From NCBI GenBank assembly GCA_963560245.1, contig CAUWNS010000009.1, positions 1 to 64,000 on the forward strand: a stretch of 64,000 bases of DNA, read 5' to 3'. The translations under genes and the position numbers were made by a program. The DNA is from Pseudoruminococcus_B sp937901805 (lineage in GTDB: Bacteria > Bacillota > Clostridia > Oscillospirales > Ruminococcaceae). Below, piece by piece: positions 25,649-35,749 of this stretch (within the stretch, counting starts at the first letter, position 1; the number at the start of each line of letters is the position of its first letter). Below the pieces are notes generated by a model. That model was not told the DNA's origin and ran no database searches. It was given only the letters and a program-made list of their open reading frames with translations.

Positions 25649-26794
25649 TTATTTCTGATCTTTTTGGCGGTTCTTCTCCATCAAATGCATCATTTCACGG
25701 TAAATGCGTTCATTGGAATCAATCACCGCAATGGAGCGGGCATTTTTTCCAAGGGTTTTAAGCTGCCCGGGATCACTCACCAGTTTTTTAACGGCCTCCA
25801 CCAAAATGTGACCTGTCAAATCTTTTTCCTCGATTACCACCGCGGCACTGGCGTTTTGCAGTACCATCGCATTGTGGTACTGATGGTTTTCTGAGACATT
25901 GGGAGATGGGATTAGAATAGAGGCCTTCCCAGCTGCTTCAATTTCGCTGAGCGTAATTGCGCCTGCGCGCCCAATGACCAGATCACATGCCGCCAATACG
26001 CGTGGCATATCATGGATGTATTCTGTAATATGGATTTTTTTGTTTTCCTTCAAATCGACGTTGCGCTCCTCCAGCAATTCCGGAAGATAATCCACACCGT
26101 AGCTGCCCGTTGCATGGTAATGCCAAAGCCTTGCCTCCTTATAATGCCAGGCAATCACGTCTGCAATGGCTTCGTTAATACGTTTTGCACCGAGACTTCC
26201 GCCAAAGGAGAGAATGACAGGTTCCTCATCGGTAATGCCGAGCTCCCTGCGCGCTTTCCCGCGATCATAGAAAATGATTTCTTCACGAACCGGATTGCCG
26301 ACTACAGCATAATCCATATCCGGATCCAGATAATCCTTTGCTTTTTCTACAGCGAGTAATACTTTATCCACCCGCTTTGACAGAATTTTATTGGTGACGC
26401 CCGGAAACGCATTCTGTTCATGTATTACCGTGGGAACCCCCAGCTGGCACGCGGCACGCACAACCGGTCCGCTGACATATCCGCCGGTTCCGACCACAAG
26501 ATCCGGGTGAAATTCCCGGATAATCTGTTTTGCCCGGTGACCCGCAGTGATCAGATGACCTACTGCCTTGAGGTTGTGTTTGAAATTTTTCCAATTGAGC
26601 TTTCTCTCAAAACCACGCACAGAAATCATTGCCATATCAAAGCCGGCTTTGGGAACCAGTTCCGCTTCCATACCAAACGGCGTGCCGGCATAGAGAATTT
26701 TTGCCTCCGGATGCCTTGCACGGACATAGCCGGCAACCGCCAAAGCGGGATTGATATGTCCCCCGGTACCGCCGCCGACAAACAGTATTCTCAT
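25649..26794 (-). CDS. murG: UDP-GlcNAc:undecaprenyl-PP-MurNAc-pentapeptide GlcNAc transferase MurG
   Basis: A 381-residue peripheral membrane GT-B glycosyltransferase making lipid II from lipid I. The N-terminal glycine loop GGGTGGHINPALA, the second loop GTGGYVSGP and the C-terminal donor region (ILSFGGSLGAKRIN; VIGRAGAITLSEIEAAGK) are all present. AAGGGGGG lies upstream of the ATG. In Bacillus the order is murD-spoVE-murG; here murG follows the FtsW/SpoVE gene by 33 bases. Confidence 0.97.
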   Translation of the reverse strand: MRILFVGGGTGGHINPALAVAGYVRARHPEAKILYAGTPFGMEAELVPKAGFDMAMISVRGFERKLNWKNFKHNLKAVGHLITAGHRAKQIIREFHPDLVVGTGGYVSGPVVRAACQLGVPTVIHEQNAFPGVTNKILSKRVDKVLLAVEKAKDYLDPDMDYAVVGNPVREEIIFYDRGKARRELGITDEEPVILSFGGSLGAKRINEAIADVIAWHYKEARLWHYHATGSYGVDYLPELLEERNVDLKENKKIHITEYIHDMPRVLAACDLVIGRAGAITLSEIEAAGKASILIPSPNVSENHQYHNAMVLQNASAAVVIEEKDLTGHILVEAVKKLVSDPGQLKTLGKNARSIAVIDSNERIYREMMHLMEKNRQKDQK

Positions 26795-26827
26795 GATTGT
26801 TTCCCCCCTTGTTTTTCTGCAGCGGCA

Positions 26828-27976
26828 TCACGTTTTTTCCATCATGGAATACCGTGATACACTGAGCACAACGCCCATCTCCATTAACAGCATCATCAAG
26901 GAGGAACCGCCCGCGCTAAAAAATGGAAGGCTAATTCCCGTATTGGGGATGGTATTTGTGACAACGGCAATATTCAGCAAAGCTTGTACGCCCACCTGAA
27001 CGGTGATACCGACCGCCAGCATTGCCCCAAATTTATCCGGAGAGCGCATCGCAATGATAAAGCCCCTCCAAACAAGCAGGACAAACAGAATAATGATAAA
27101 AGTAGCCCCGATAAACCCGAGTTCTTCACAGGCAATGGAAAAAACGAAGTCATTTTGCGGCTCCGGAATATAGAGGAATTTCTGTTTGGAATTTCCAAGC
27201 CCTGTCCCGACCAGGCCGCCAGAACCGATAGCCAGGAGGGACTGATAGGTCTGAAAGGTCTTTCCCGTAATATCGGCAAAGGGATCCAGCCAATATTGAA
27301 GCCGCAGTTTCGCATGATCCAGTAAATTCGTGAACAGAAACAGACAGACTACCCCTGCCGCGCCAATTCCGCCCGGAATAAACAAATACCGCAGACGGGT
27401 ACCCCCAATAATCATCATGATAAACGCAATCGCCACAATGATAATCGTACCGGAAAGGTGTTTTTCCAAAATAACCATACCAGCAATAATTGCCAGAATA
27501 ATCATAAAGGGGAGCACACCATAGCGGAAGGTCTTCATTTTATTATAATAGATTGCAATAAAGTGTGCAAACATCAGGACGGTGGTAAATTTTGCAAGCT
27601 CAGACGGCTGAAAAGTACCAAGTCCCGGAATAACAATCCAACGCCGTGCTCCATTGAGTTCCGGCATGAACAAAACCACTGTCAAAAGAATTAATGTCAC
27701 CAAAAAAATGGGAATCATCAATTTATGGAGGATATGATAATCGATATGCGCAATAACCAGCATGGCAACCACACCTGCCACTGCGAAGATCAACTGTTTG
27801 GAGATAAATTCAAAACTGTCTCCATAAACATAATAGGCATTGACATAACTTGCAGAAAACATGGTGACCAAGCCTACCACAAGCAGTAAAAGGACAAGGA
27901 CCAGAAAGGAAATATCAATTCCGCTTTTTTTCTTTTTTTCTTTTTTGGCCCGCGGTCTTTTCAGAAATTTTACCAA
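26828..27976 (-). CDS. SEDS glycosyltransferase FtsW/SpoVE
   Basis: A 382-residue polytopic SEDS protein with about ten membrane segments and a basic cytoplasmic N-terminus. Typical motifs are QPSELAKF, the KHLSGTIIIV stretch and the C-terminal NTGISLPFFSAGGSS. SEDS proteins polymerise lipid II together with a class B PBP, here presumably the SpoVD-like PBP of the same cluster. The sequence cannot tell vegetative FtsW from cortex-specific SpoVE; cluster position fits either. The start is a TTG at 27976 with AGGG eight bases upstream. Confidence 0.94.
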   Translation of the reverse strand: MVKFLKRPRAKKEKKKKSGIDISFLVLVLLLLVVGLVTMFSASYVNAYYVYGDSFEFISKQLIFAVAGVVAMLVIAHIDYHILHKLMIPIFLVTLILLTVVLFMPELNGARRWIVIPGLGTFQPSELAKFTTVLMFAHFIAIYYNKMKTFRYGVLPFMIILAIIAGMVILEKHLSGTIIIVAIAFIMMIIGGTRLRYLFIPGGIGAAGVVCLFLFTNLLDHAKLRLQYWLDPFADITGKTFQTYQSLLAIGSGGLVGTGLGNSKQKFLYIPEPQNDFVFSIACEELGFIGATFIIILFVLLVWRGFIIAMRSPDKFGAMLAVGITVQVGVQALLNIAVVTNTIPNTGISLPFFSAGGSSLMMLLMEMGVVLSVSRYSMMEKT

Positions 27977-28031
27977 AACCAGTACCCTGCCTTTCTATCT
28001 TCGATCTGCCGGCATACCAGCCGTGCAAAAA

Positions 28032-29036
28032 CTACAGCATGACCACCGCAGCAATTGAAAGCAGCACCCCAATCAGGGCTACTGCGGAAAACAAGATGAC
28101 AATTTTATTCTCGCCATATCCAGACATCTCAAAATGATGGTGAATCGGGCTCATTTTAAACACCCGTTTTCCGGTCAGTTTAAAACTCGTTACCTGGATC
28201 ACTACGGAAAGTGCCTCAATAATATAAAGGATTCCCGCAAAAACCAAAATTAACGGGAAGTTTACACCAAATCCAAGCGCAACTACCATTCCCCCCAAAA
28301 ACATGGAGCCGGTATCCCCCATAAAAATTTTAGCAGGGTGAATATTCCAGAACAAGAAGCCAAGGCATCCTCCTGCCAAAGCAGCAGATAAAATACTCAT
28401 CGGCGCTACGCTGAGCATACCGGAAATGACAAGAAAACCCAATGCAACAACAAAAGTAACCGAAGAATCCAAACCGTCGATCCCATCTGTCAGGTTGACG
28501 GCATTGACCAAAAACACAATCCCTATCATTGCCAGCGGGTAGTAGAAAAAGCCCAGATTTATCTGGCCAAGAAATGGTAAAGCCACTATCGTGCTGCTAT
28601 CGCCCGCACAATAAAGCAAAATCATATACACGGCGGCAACAACGAACTGTAGAATCAGCTTTTGTTTTTCATTCAGTCCCAGATTTCTTTTTTTTACGGC
28701 TTTAATGTAATCATCCAGAAACCCAATAAAGGAAAAACCAAGCGCCATAATAATGCCCGCAAAGAGTTTGAGATTGTATGCCTGGTTCTGGACAATCTCC
28801 GGGACAGCCAGAACCGCCACAATATAGGCTACCAAAACCGCCAGAAGAATCCCGATAATGAACATAAAGCCCCCCATAATCGGTGTCCCCTGTTTGGATT
28901 TATGCCAGCGCGGGCCAATATCAAGAATTGTCTGCCCAAAATGAATCTTTTTTAAAAACGGAATCAACTTAAACCCGGTCAAGGCCGTTACAACTGCTGC
29001 GACTGCCGCCGCAAGAAAAACTGGCAGGTTACTCAT
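28032..29036 (-). CDS. mraY: Phospho-MurNAc-pentapeptide translocase MraY
   Basis: A 334-residue integral membrane enzyme making lipid I on the cytoplasmic face. About ten helices are visible, with GPRWHKSKQGTPIMGG near the N-terminus, the catalytic NAVNLTDGIDGLD stretch and FMGDTGSMFLGG. The C-terminal HHHFE motif (SPIHHHFEMSGY) is present. The ATG at 29036 overlaps the murF TGA by four bases and has GGGGAG upstream; the GTG at 29048 is too close to that site. murD, which normally follows, is absent. Confidence 0.97.
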   Translation of the reverse strand: MSNLPVFLAAAVAAVVTALTGFKLIPFLKKIHFGQTILDIGPRWHKSKQGTPIMGGFMFIIGILLAVLVAYIVAVLAVPEIVQNQAYNLKLFAGIIMALGFSFIGFLDDYIKAVKKRNLGLNEKQKLILQFVVAAVYMILLYCAGDSSTIVALPFLGQINLGFFYYPLAMIGIVFLVNAVNLTDGIDGLDSSVTFVVALGFLVISGMLSVAPMSILSAALAGGCLGFLFWNIHPAKIFMGDTGSMFLGGMVVALGFGVNFPLILVFAGILYIIEALSVVIQVTSFKLTGKRVFKMSPIHHHFEMSGYGENKIVILFSAVALIGVLLSIAAVVML

Positions 29037-30409
29037 CTGTTTTCGCACTCCCCATATGTCTTACTGATGATGTCCTCAAGCTTCATAGAATGACTTGCTT
29101 TAAAGAGAACAGCGTCCCCCTCATGCACATTCTTCTTCAGGTATGCGCAGACCGCCTCTTGTCGAGCGAAATGCGCTGATTTTATGGATTCTCCTGCTCC
29201 CTGTGCATAGAGTATGCTGCGCGGTCCATAGCAAACCAGTTCGTCCAGATGCAGCTGAGCGCAGAGCTTCCCGACCTTGAGATGCCCCGGTTCCTCCATC
29301 TGCCCCAGTTCCAGCATATCCCCCAATACGGCGACATGTTTTCCTTTACAGGGCAGAGAGGCGAACGTGGTGAGAGAAGCATACATGGAATCCGGACTGG
29401 CGTTATAACAGTCCGCCATAACCGTAACACCGCCGGAGCAGAAAATCCTCTGGCGGTTCCCGGACGGCACATAGGAAAGGAGCCCTTCCAGACATTCTTC
29501 CCGGTTTAAATCCATCATGCGGCCTATTGCAAAGGCACACACCGCATTTTGCACATTATGGCGCCCAATACAAGGAATTTTCGCCGGAATTTCTTCTTTT
29601 CCATGACAGATGGTAAATGTGGTTTCATAAATATTTTCCCTGATATCTTTTGCATAATAATCCGCATTATGATTTTCCGCAGCATAAAAACAGATATTTT
29701 TATAAATATCCGCTCCAACTGTCCGCAGCAAATCATTGTCCATGTTAAGCAGCAGAGGACCGCCTTCCTTTAATCCGGAAAGGATTTCCAGTTTTGCAGC
29801 CAGAATATTTTCCCGGGTGCCGAGATTTTGCAGATGGGATACGCCGATATTGGTAATAACCGCAATATCCGGGCGTACTGCTTTGGAAAGCACCTCGATT
29901 TCCCCCCGCGCACTCATACCCATTTCGATGACAGCCGCCTGATGTTCCCTGCTCATTGCGAACAAGGTCTTGGGCAAACCAATTTCATTATTGAAATTCC
30001 CCTGTGTTTTTAATGTCCGGTATTTTCGGGAGAGAACCGCCGCAACCATATCTTTTGTCGTTGTCTTTCCAACACTCCCTGTAACGCCGACAATTTTTGG
30101 GGAAAACCTTGCACGGTATCCAGCCCCAATATCAATATGAGCCTGCATGGTGTCTTTGACAACGATTAAAGGCAGATGCGCATATTCTTCTTCCACCTTG
30201 TTGACAATTGCGCAGACAGCACCCTGCGCAATTGCGGACACAACAAAGCGATGTCCATCAAAGATTTCTCCCTGAACTGCGACAAAGACACTTCCTGGTT
30301 TTATATCGCGGGAATCTGTGCTGATATAGGATACCGGCCGGTCACCGGATAAATTGCGGGATATTCCCCCGCAAAATGACAGGATTTCACTAAGCAAAAT
30401 GGTTTCCAC
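29033..30409 (-). CDS. murF: UDP-MurNAc-tripeptide--D-Ala-D-Ala ligase MurF
   Basis: A 458-residue cytosolic Mur ligase adding D-Ala-D-Ala. The ATP loop GVTGSVGKTTTKDMV, the central domain (MSREHQAAVIEMGMSARGEI) and the C-terminal domain (DCYNASPDSMYASL) are characteristic of MurF. The start is GTG 30409 with AAAAGG upstream. It overlaps mraY by four bases and follows murE by 34 bases. Confidence 0.97.
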   Translation of the reverse strand: METILLSEILSFCGGISRNLSGDRPVSYISTDSRDIKPGSVFVAVQGEIFDGHRFVVSAIAQGAVCAIVNKVEEEYAHLPLIVVKDTMQAHIDIGAGYRARFSPKIVGVTGSVGKTTTKDMVAAVLSRKYRTLKTQGNFNNEIGLPKTLFAMSREHQAAVIEMGMSARGEIEVLSKAVRPDIAVITNIGVSHLQNLGTRENILAAKLEILSGLKEGGPLLLNMDNDLLRTVGADIYKNICFYAAENHNADYYAKDIRENIYETTFTICHGKEEIPAKIPCIGRHNVQNAVCAFAIGRMMDLNREECLEGLLSYVPSGNRQRIFCSGGVTVMADCYNASPDSMYASLTTFASLPCKGKHVAVLGDMLELGQMEEPGHLKVGKLCAQLHLDELVCYGPRSILYAQGAGESIKSAHFARQEAVCAYLKKNVHEGDAVLFKASHSMKLEDIISKTYGECENR

Positions 30410-30443
30410 TGGCCTTTTCCCCTTTTCGGATACAATTCCTCTG

Positions 30444-31898
30444 TTATTTTTTCAGTTTCCGTTCCATACGGATTCTTTCGAGCATTTCCTGAACGATCTT
30501 TCTCTCATCGAAAAAGATCGTTGCATCATGGAGCACCTGATAATCCTCATGCCCTTTGCCTGCAAGTATAATCAAATCATCTTTCTGTGCATGTGTCAAG
30601 GTATAATAAATCGCCTCATAGCGATCCGGAATAACGATGTGGGGAGTTTTATACTGTTCAAAACCCGGCAAAGCATCCTGAATAATCTGCATAGGATCCT
30701 CGCTTCGAGGATTATCGCTGGTCAAAACCACAAAATCCGCATGCTTTGCCACACTCTCTACCATTTTGGGACGTTTGCCCCTGTCCCGGTTGCCCGCGCA
30801 ACCGAACAGAACGACCAGTCGCCCGGTCTTAATTTTTTCCATTGCCTCGAGCATCTGCTCCAGGCCATCCGGCGTATGCGCATAATCACACATCAGCGTA
30901 TAATCCTCGCCCGTCTCGATAACCTCGCTACGCCCTCTTACCCCGGGGAAAGTATCCAATACGCGTGCAGCTGCTTTGAGGTCAAACCCCAACGAAACCA
31001 GACATGCTGCCGCAGCCAGTGCATTCGACACAGAAAATTCCCCAGGCATACAAAAATGAACCCTGGCGATGGTCAGATTGGCAACAATGGTAAAATCCAC
31101 CCCGTCCGGGCGATACGTAATTGTTCGGGCCGTAAAATCTGCATTATTATCATGCGTAGAAAAACTGAATTTGCGGCAGCAAAGCATATCATCCAGCAGT
31201 TTGCCATACTCGTCGTCATAGTTGACAACCGCATTATCCGCCATAGAAAAGAGTTTTGCCTTTGCCTGAAAATAGTTTTCCATGGTCCCGTGGTAATCAA
31301 GATGATCCTGGGTCAGGTTAGTAAAAACCGCGCAGGCAAACTGAATCCCATCCAGACGGTGCTGATCCAGCGCGTGGGAAGAAGCCTCCATCACAACATA
31401 CTCACAGCCGGCCTTGGCCATACGTGCAAACAGGGCATGGAGTTCCCCCGGATCCGGGGTGGTATGTTTTGCCGGAATCGCCATATCCCCGATTTCATTT
31501 TGAATCGTCCCAATCAGTCCAACCTTATGCCCCAAATCCTCCAGCATATGTTTGAGGATATTGGTAATTGTCGTCTTTCCGTTGGTGCCGGTCACACCAA
31601 TAATTTTCATCTTTTCCGCAGGATATCCAAAAAAGGCAGCGCTCATCAGCGCATATGCGTTACGAGTATTCGGCACTAGGATTTGGCATTCCAAACCGAC
31701 GTCATGTTCTGCAACAACCGCACGTGCGCCGGCTTCCACCGCCTCTTTCGCATGATCGTGCCCATCAAATTTCTGCCCCCGGATACAGATAAACACACTG
31801 TCTTTGACAACCTGCCTGGAATCAGCGGTTACGCAGGAGACCTCGAAATCGAGATCTCCCGTGCCGCATACCCGCTGCATAATTTCACTGAGTTTCAT
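30444..31898 (-). CDS. murE: UDP-MurNAc-tripeptide synthetase MurE, meso-DAP type
   Basis: A 484-residue Mur ligase adding the third residue of the stem peptide. The P-loop is GVTGTNGKTTITNIL and the substrate-selecting loop reads DNPRSEDP; the Arg of DNPR is diagnostic of meso-diaminopimelate ligases, so the wall is predicted to be meso-DAP (A1gamma) type. The start at 31898 lies eight bases after AGGAGGA; the upstream frame to 31937 lacks a site. It lies 43 bases after the PBP gene. Confidence 0.97.
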   Translation of the reverse strand: MKLSEIMQRVCGTGDLDFEVSCVTADSRQVVKDSVFICIRGQKFDGHDHAKEAVEAGARAVVAEHDVGLECQILVPNTRNAYALMSAAFFGYPAEKMKIIGVTGTNGKTTITNILKHMLEDLGHKVGLIGTIQNEIGDMAIPAKHTTPDPGELHALFARMAKAGCEYVVMEASSHALDQHRLDGIQFACAVFTNLTQDHLDYHGTMENYFQAKAKLFSMADNAVVNYDDEYGKLLDDMLCCRKFSFSTHDNNADFTARTITYRPDGVDFTIVANLTIARVHFCMPGEFSVSNALAAAACLVSLGFDLKAAARVLDTFPGVRGRSEVIETGEDYTLMCDYAHTPDGLEQMLEAMEKIKTGRLVVLFGCAGNRDRGKRPKMVESVAKHADFVVLTSDNPRSEDPMQIIQDALPGFEQYKTPHIVIPDRYEAIYYTLTHAQKDDLIILAGKGHEDYQVLHDATIFFDERKIVQEMLERIRMERKLKK

Positions 31899-31941
31899 AA
31901 AAGGGATCCTCCTCCCGTTTTTTTTGAGAGGAAGCACGCGA

Positions 31942-34146
31942 TCAATCCGCGTTCCCCTCTTTATTTCTGAATTCCACCGTAATTACGGTTCCCCGCGGAA
32001 CCTGTTCCCCGGCGGCAACCGTTTGTGAAATGGACGTTGTCGTCCCCTCTACTCCAGCGCCGGTCACCCTGAGCTGCAGGCCGGCATTGGTTAATCGGGC
32101 GTTGACCTGATCCCCGGATAGGTTCAAAACATCCGGTACGGTGACCATGTCGTTTTCCCCTTGCTCCGTATACAGGATAATCGATCCCCCATTGGGTACG
32201 GATTCTCCATATTCCGGAACCTGCCGTAATACCGTTGTACCGCTGCCGACAATCTCTGCATTCAGCCCTTTTTCGCGCAGAGTGGCCTGCGCCTCCAAAA
32301 GCTGGGAATTTGTCACATTCGGCACCGTAACGTCCAGTTGGGCAAGTTCTTCGCTAGTGTACTCAGGTTCAATACCAAGATAGGGAAGAGCGTCCGCCAA
32401 AACTGCAGCCGCAGCCGGAGCTGCCAGAACGCTTCCGTAAATACTATAGCTCTTCGCATTATCAATCAAAATCAATACGGCGATTTCAGGATCGTCTGCG
32501 GGAGCCATTGCAAAGAAAGAAGCAATATAAGAAGGTTCCGAATCCTCACTGTCCAGTTTTTCCGCAGTCCCGCTCTTCCCTCCGACACGGTATCCCGGAA
32601 TGTAGGCATTATCGCCGCCCCCGTCAGTTACAACGCTTTCCAGTACCTGACAAACTTTCTGGGAAGTCTCCTCCGATAGCACCTGTCGCTTTACCTCCGT
32701 CCCAAAGGATTCCACAACATTTCCGTCGGCATCAATAATCTGTTTTACCAAATGCGGCTGAACCAGATACCCGCCGTTTACCGCAGCACAAGCCGCCGTC
32801 ATCATCTGGATCGGCGTAATTTTATTTGACTGTCCAAAGGAACAGCTTGCCAGCTCAACCGGGCCCATTTGATCCGCGTTCATGACAATCCCGAGTTCCT
32901 CTCCCGGGAGATCAATTCCCGTCTTGCCAGTAAAGCCATAAGCACTCAGATATTTTGTGAATTTATCTACGCCGAGCCTGCGCCCCAGTTCAATAAAAAC
33001 CGGGTTGCAGGAATTTCCTACTGCCTGGACAAAATTTTCTGCTCCATGTCCCCCTGTTTTCCAACAGTGCATGGTAACGCCTGACACTTCTTCATACCCT
33101 CTACAATAAAACTGATCGTCAAAGGAGGCAACTCCCTCTTCCAACGCACTGGAAAATGTTACAATTTTAAAAACCGAACCCGGTTCATAGATATCCGAAA
33201 CAATTTTATTGCGCCATTGGTAATTCTGTGCTTCGCTGAGTTTTTCCGTCCGAGCATCGCCTGTCAAGGTTTCAATTTCTTTACGGGTTTCCTCGTCGGC
33301 AATCACAAACGGCTGGTTCAAATCGAAATCCGGTTCTGTCGCCATAGCCAGAATCTCCCCGGTATTGACATTCATAACAATCCCGGCTGCCCGATCCTGG
33401 ACATTATGCTCTTTAACCGCAATTTCCAGTTGTTTTTCCAGGTAATTTTGAATCGCCTGGTCAAGCGTGAGAACCAGACTATTTCCATCCTTTGCACTCA
33501 CCATGGTTTCGTATTCCCCTGGCATGTCAATCCCCCAGGCGTTCCTGGCAGAAAGGACAGTCCCCGGGGTTCCCTGCAAGTAGCTGTCATAATATGCTTC
33601 TAAACCGGTAAGGCCGGTATTATCTGTTCCGGTAAAACCGATAACCGTAGAGGCGAAGTCATTAAATGGGTAATACCGCTTGGAATCCTCGATCAAATTA
33701 ATCCCATCGATATCATTTTCCGACGCAAAGGAAATCACCTGCTCTGCAACGGTTCTGTCCACCTTGCGTTTGATCACCTCATAATAAGAAGCCGTCTTCT
33801 GGCATGCTTCCAGGATGGCGGATTCCTCCACGCCCAAAATGGGGGATAACCCGGAGGAAATCAGGGGCCAGTCTTCCTCATCGATTTGGGCCGGTGCCAA
33901 AACAATGGTCCATGCTGTCGCGCTCTGTGCCAGCGCAGTCATATTTCGATCATAGATTGTCCCGCGGGAAGCGGCAATGGTGGTTTGGCTCATTTGCTGG
34001 TTTTCCGCTTTGCTTTTGTAAAATTCGCTGTCGATAATCTGGAGCTGAAACAGCCGCAAAATCAAGGTGACAAACCCTACCAAAATGATCAGGGCTGCAA
34101 CCACAAGCATTCTTTTCCGCATGGCTCCGCTGGGGCTTTTTGCCAT
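31942..34146 (-). CDS. Class B penicillin-binding protein with two PASTA domains (SpoVD/PBP2 type)
   Basis: A 734-residue transpeptidase anchored by one N-terminal helix (about 10-33). A PBP dimerisation domain is followed by the transpeptidase domain: SxxK at EPGSVFKIV (Ser324), SxN in GNSCNPVF and GGKSGTAEK. Two PASTA repeats close the protein (TVPNVTNSQLLEAQ... and TVPDVLNLSGDQVNA...). In Bacillus this slot holds pbpB and spoVD; a single gene with PASTA domains must serve division, sporulation or both here. The start at 34146 follows GGAGGTG. Partner SEDS protein: the FtsW/SpoVE gene of this cluster. Confidence 0.95.
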   Translation of the reverse strand: MAKSPSGAMRKRMLVVAALIILVGFVTLILRLFQLQIIDSEFYKSKAENQQMSQTTIAASRGTIYDRNMTALAQSATAWTIVLAPAQIDEEDWPLISSGLSPILGVEESAILEACQKTASYYEVIKRKVDRTVAEQVISFASENDIDGINLIEDSKRYYPFNDFASTVIGFTGTDNTGLTGLEAYYDSYLQGTPGTVLSARNAWGIDMPGEYETMVSAKDGNSLVLTLDQAIQNYLEKQLEIAVKEHNVQDRAAGIVMNVNTGEILAMATEPDFDLNQPFVIADEETRKEIETLTGDARTEKLSEAQNYQWRNKIVSDIYEPGSVFKIVTFSSALEEGVASFDDQFYCRGYEEVSGVTMHCWKTGGHGAENFVQAVGNSCNPVFIELGRRLGVDKFTKYLSAYGFTGKTGIDLPGEELGIVMNADQMGPVELASCSFGQSNKITPIQMMTAACAAVNGGYLVQPHLVKQIIDADGNVVESFGTEVKRQVLSEETSQKVCQVLESVVTDGGGDNAYIPGYRVGGKSGTAEKLDSEDSEPSYIASFFAMAPADDPEIAVLILIDNAKSYSIYGSVLAAPAAAAVLADALPYLGIEPEYTSEELAQLDVTVPNVTNSQLLEAQATLREKGLNAEIVGSGTTVLRQVPEYGESVPNGGSIILYTEQGENDMVTVPDVLNLSGDQVNARLTNAGLQLRVTGAGVEGTTTSISQTVAAGEQVPRGTVITVEFRNKEGNAD

Positions 34147-34272
34147 GTAAGGCACCTCCATAATTTCATATGCTGCAAAATACAGCATGGTTTTTATTTT
34201 CCATTTTAAACAAAAAGAGTCAAGAAAGAGATTTCTTAACCCTTTGTGGTACATCATATACCTATTGTTTTT

Positions 34273-34746
34273 CTATCTGAGATATTCCATCAGATTTTGA
34301 AACCATCCGCTGATTCTTTGGAAAATATTCGGTTTTACCATGTCCTTGGAAAGGACGACTTTCTCCTCTTCTGATAAGGACACATACTGTACCTGCTGTT
34401 TTTCCATTTTCTGCATGCCAAGATTTTTCGTCGCATAATCCTCAATATTTTTTAAAGAAGTTTTTCCTTCCAATTCCATATCGAGTCTGGTTCCTTCGCT
34501 TTCCAAAATAGTCATTTGATTATTCGCCTGTCGGATTTCTTCATTTGCCTCAATAATCAATACGCGGTTATAAATCAGTACGGAAGCCAGGACGCCCATC
34601 ACAATCAGCATCATAATGGCCTTCGCAGGGCTCATGCCCAGCACCTTCCATTTACGGGGCGACTTTTTGGGTTCAAGCACTTCCATTGCCGGACGTTTTT
34701 GTTTTTCTTCAAATCTGGAAAGATCATATGCTGCGTTGCCGTTCAT
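34273..34746 (-). CDS. ftsL: FtsL-like divisome protein
   Basis: A 157-residue bitopic protein: about 45 polar N-terminal residues, a membrane helix near 45-62 (IMMLIVMGVLASVLIY) and a heptad-rich extracellular segment to about 120 (EANEEIRQANNQMTILESEG), followed by a short tail. The sequence is poorly conserved, as usual, so the name rests on topology and position between rsmH and the PBP gene. The start at 34746 lies six bases after GGAGGAA. Confidence 0.85.
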   Translation of the reverse strand: MNGNAAYDLSRFEEKQKRPAMEVLEPKKSPRKWKVLGMSPAKAIMMLIVMGVLASVLIYNRVLIIEANEEIRQANNQMTILESEGTRLDMELEGKTSLKNIEDYATKNLGMQKMEKQQVQYVSLSEEEKVVLSKDMVKPNIFQRISGWFQNLMEYLR

Positions 34747-34803
34747 GGATATTTCCTCCGTTTCCTGCCGCGGCAAGCGGTTATCTTATCATTTCATTTA
34801 TGA

Positions 34804-35727
34804 CTACAATTTTTCTGCAACCCGTAATTTTGCACTGCGGCTGCGGGGATTTTCTAAAAGTTCTTCTTCCCCCGCCTCTATCGGTTTTCGGGTAATCAGC
34901 TTTATCTGCGGCTTATGTCCGCAAACACAAATTGGAAACTCCGGCGGGCAGGTACAGCCCTGTGCCATCCGTTTTAATTTTTGCTTTACCATGCGATCCT
35001 CTAAAGAATGAAACGTGATCACTGCAAAACGGCCGCCGGGCTTTAAACAGTCAAATACATCATCCAACGCCCGTGAGAGGTTGTCCAGTTCTGAATTAAC
35101 CGCAATCCGGATTGCCTGAAAGCTGCGCCGAGAGGGGTTTTTCTCCCTGCGGTATTTTGCCGGAACCGCATCGTGGATAATCTGTGCAAGCTGTCCTGTT
35201 GTTTCAATGGGATGTTGTTCCCGTTCCTTCACAACCGCCGCGGCAATACGGCGGGAAAACCTTTCTTCCCCATATTCAAAAAGGATTCGGGCAAGTTCCG
35301 CCTCTTCACAGGTATTGACCAAATCCCTGGCAGAGTAACCTTCCTGGCTCATCCGCATATCAAGCGGGGCATCCGCATGATAGGAAAACCCGCGTTCCGC
35401 CACATCTAATTGATGGGATGATACGCCCAAATCCAGGAGTACCCCGTCAATTTGTTCTATATTCAAGGTGGCGAGCACCTGTTTCAAATCTGCAAAATTG
35501 GCATGAACTACCTGGGCGCAGGGGTAGGCGGAAAGGCGCTCCGAAGCGATTTTCACCGCATCCGGATCACGATCCAGCGCAAGCAGGCGGCCGGTCGTCA
35601 GACGTTTGGCAATCTCACGGGAATGTCCGGCACCGCCGGCTGTTCCATCCACATAAATACCATCCGGTTTAATGGAGAGGCCTTCTATACATTCCTGAAG
35701 CAGCACCGATATATGGTGGAATTCCAT
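34804..35727 (-). CDS. rsmH: 16S rRNA m4C1402 methyltransferase RsmH (MraW)
   Basis: A 307-residue SAM-dependent methyltransferase acting on C1402 of 16S rRNA. The N-terminal SVLLQECIEGLSIKPDGIYV and the SAM-binding VDGTAGGAGHS motif are clear; LLDLGVSSHQLD and ITFHSLEDRMVK are further family signatures. It follows mraZ by 22 bases in the standard mraZ-rsmH-ftsL order. Confidence 0.97.
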   Translation of the reverse strand: MEFHHISVLLQECIEGLSIKPDGIYVDGTAGGAGHSREIAKRLTTGRLLALDRDPDAVKIASERLSAYPCAQVVHANFADLKQVLATLNIEQIDGVLLDLGVSSHQLDVAERGFSYHADAPLDMRMSQEGYSARDLVNTCEEAELARILFEYGEERFSRRIAAAVVKEREQHPIETTGQLAQIIHDAVPAKYRREKNPSRRSFQAIRIAVNSELDNLSRALDDVFDCLKPGGRFAVITFHSLEDRMVKQKLKRMAQGCTCPPEFPICVCGHKPQIKLITRKPIEAGEEELLENPRSRSAKLRVAEKL

Positions 35728-35749
35728 TGCTCATTCCCCTTTCCGATGA

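Noticed and set aside
30354..31679. 441-codon open frame on the plus strand opposite murF and murE
   Set aside because: It crosses two convincing genes on the other strand and shows no motif or ribosome site.
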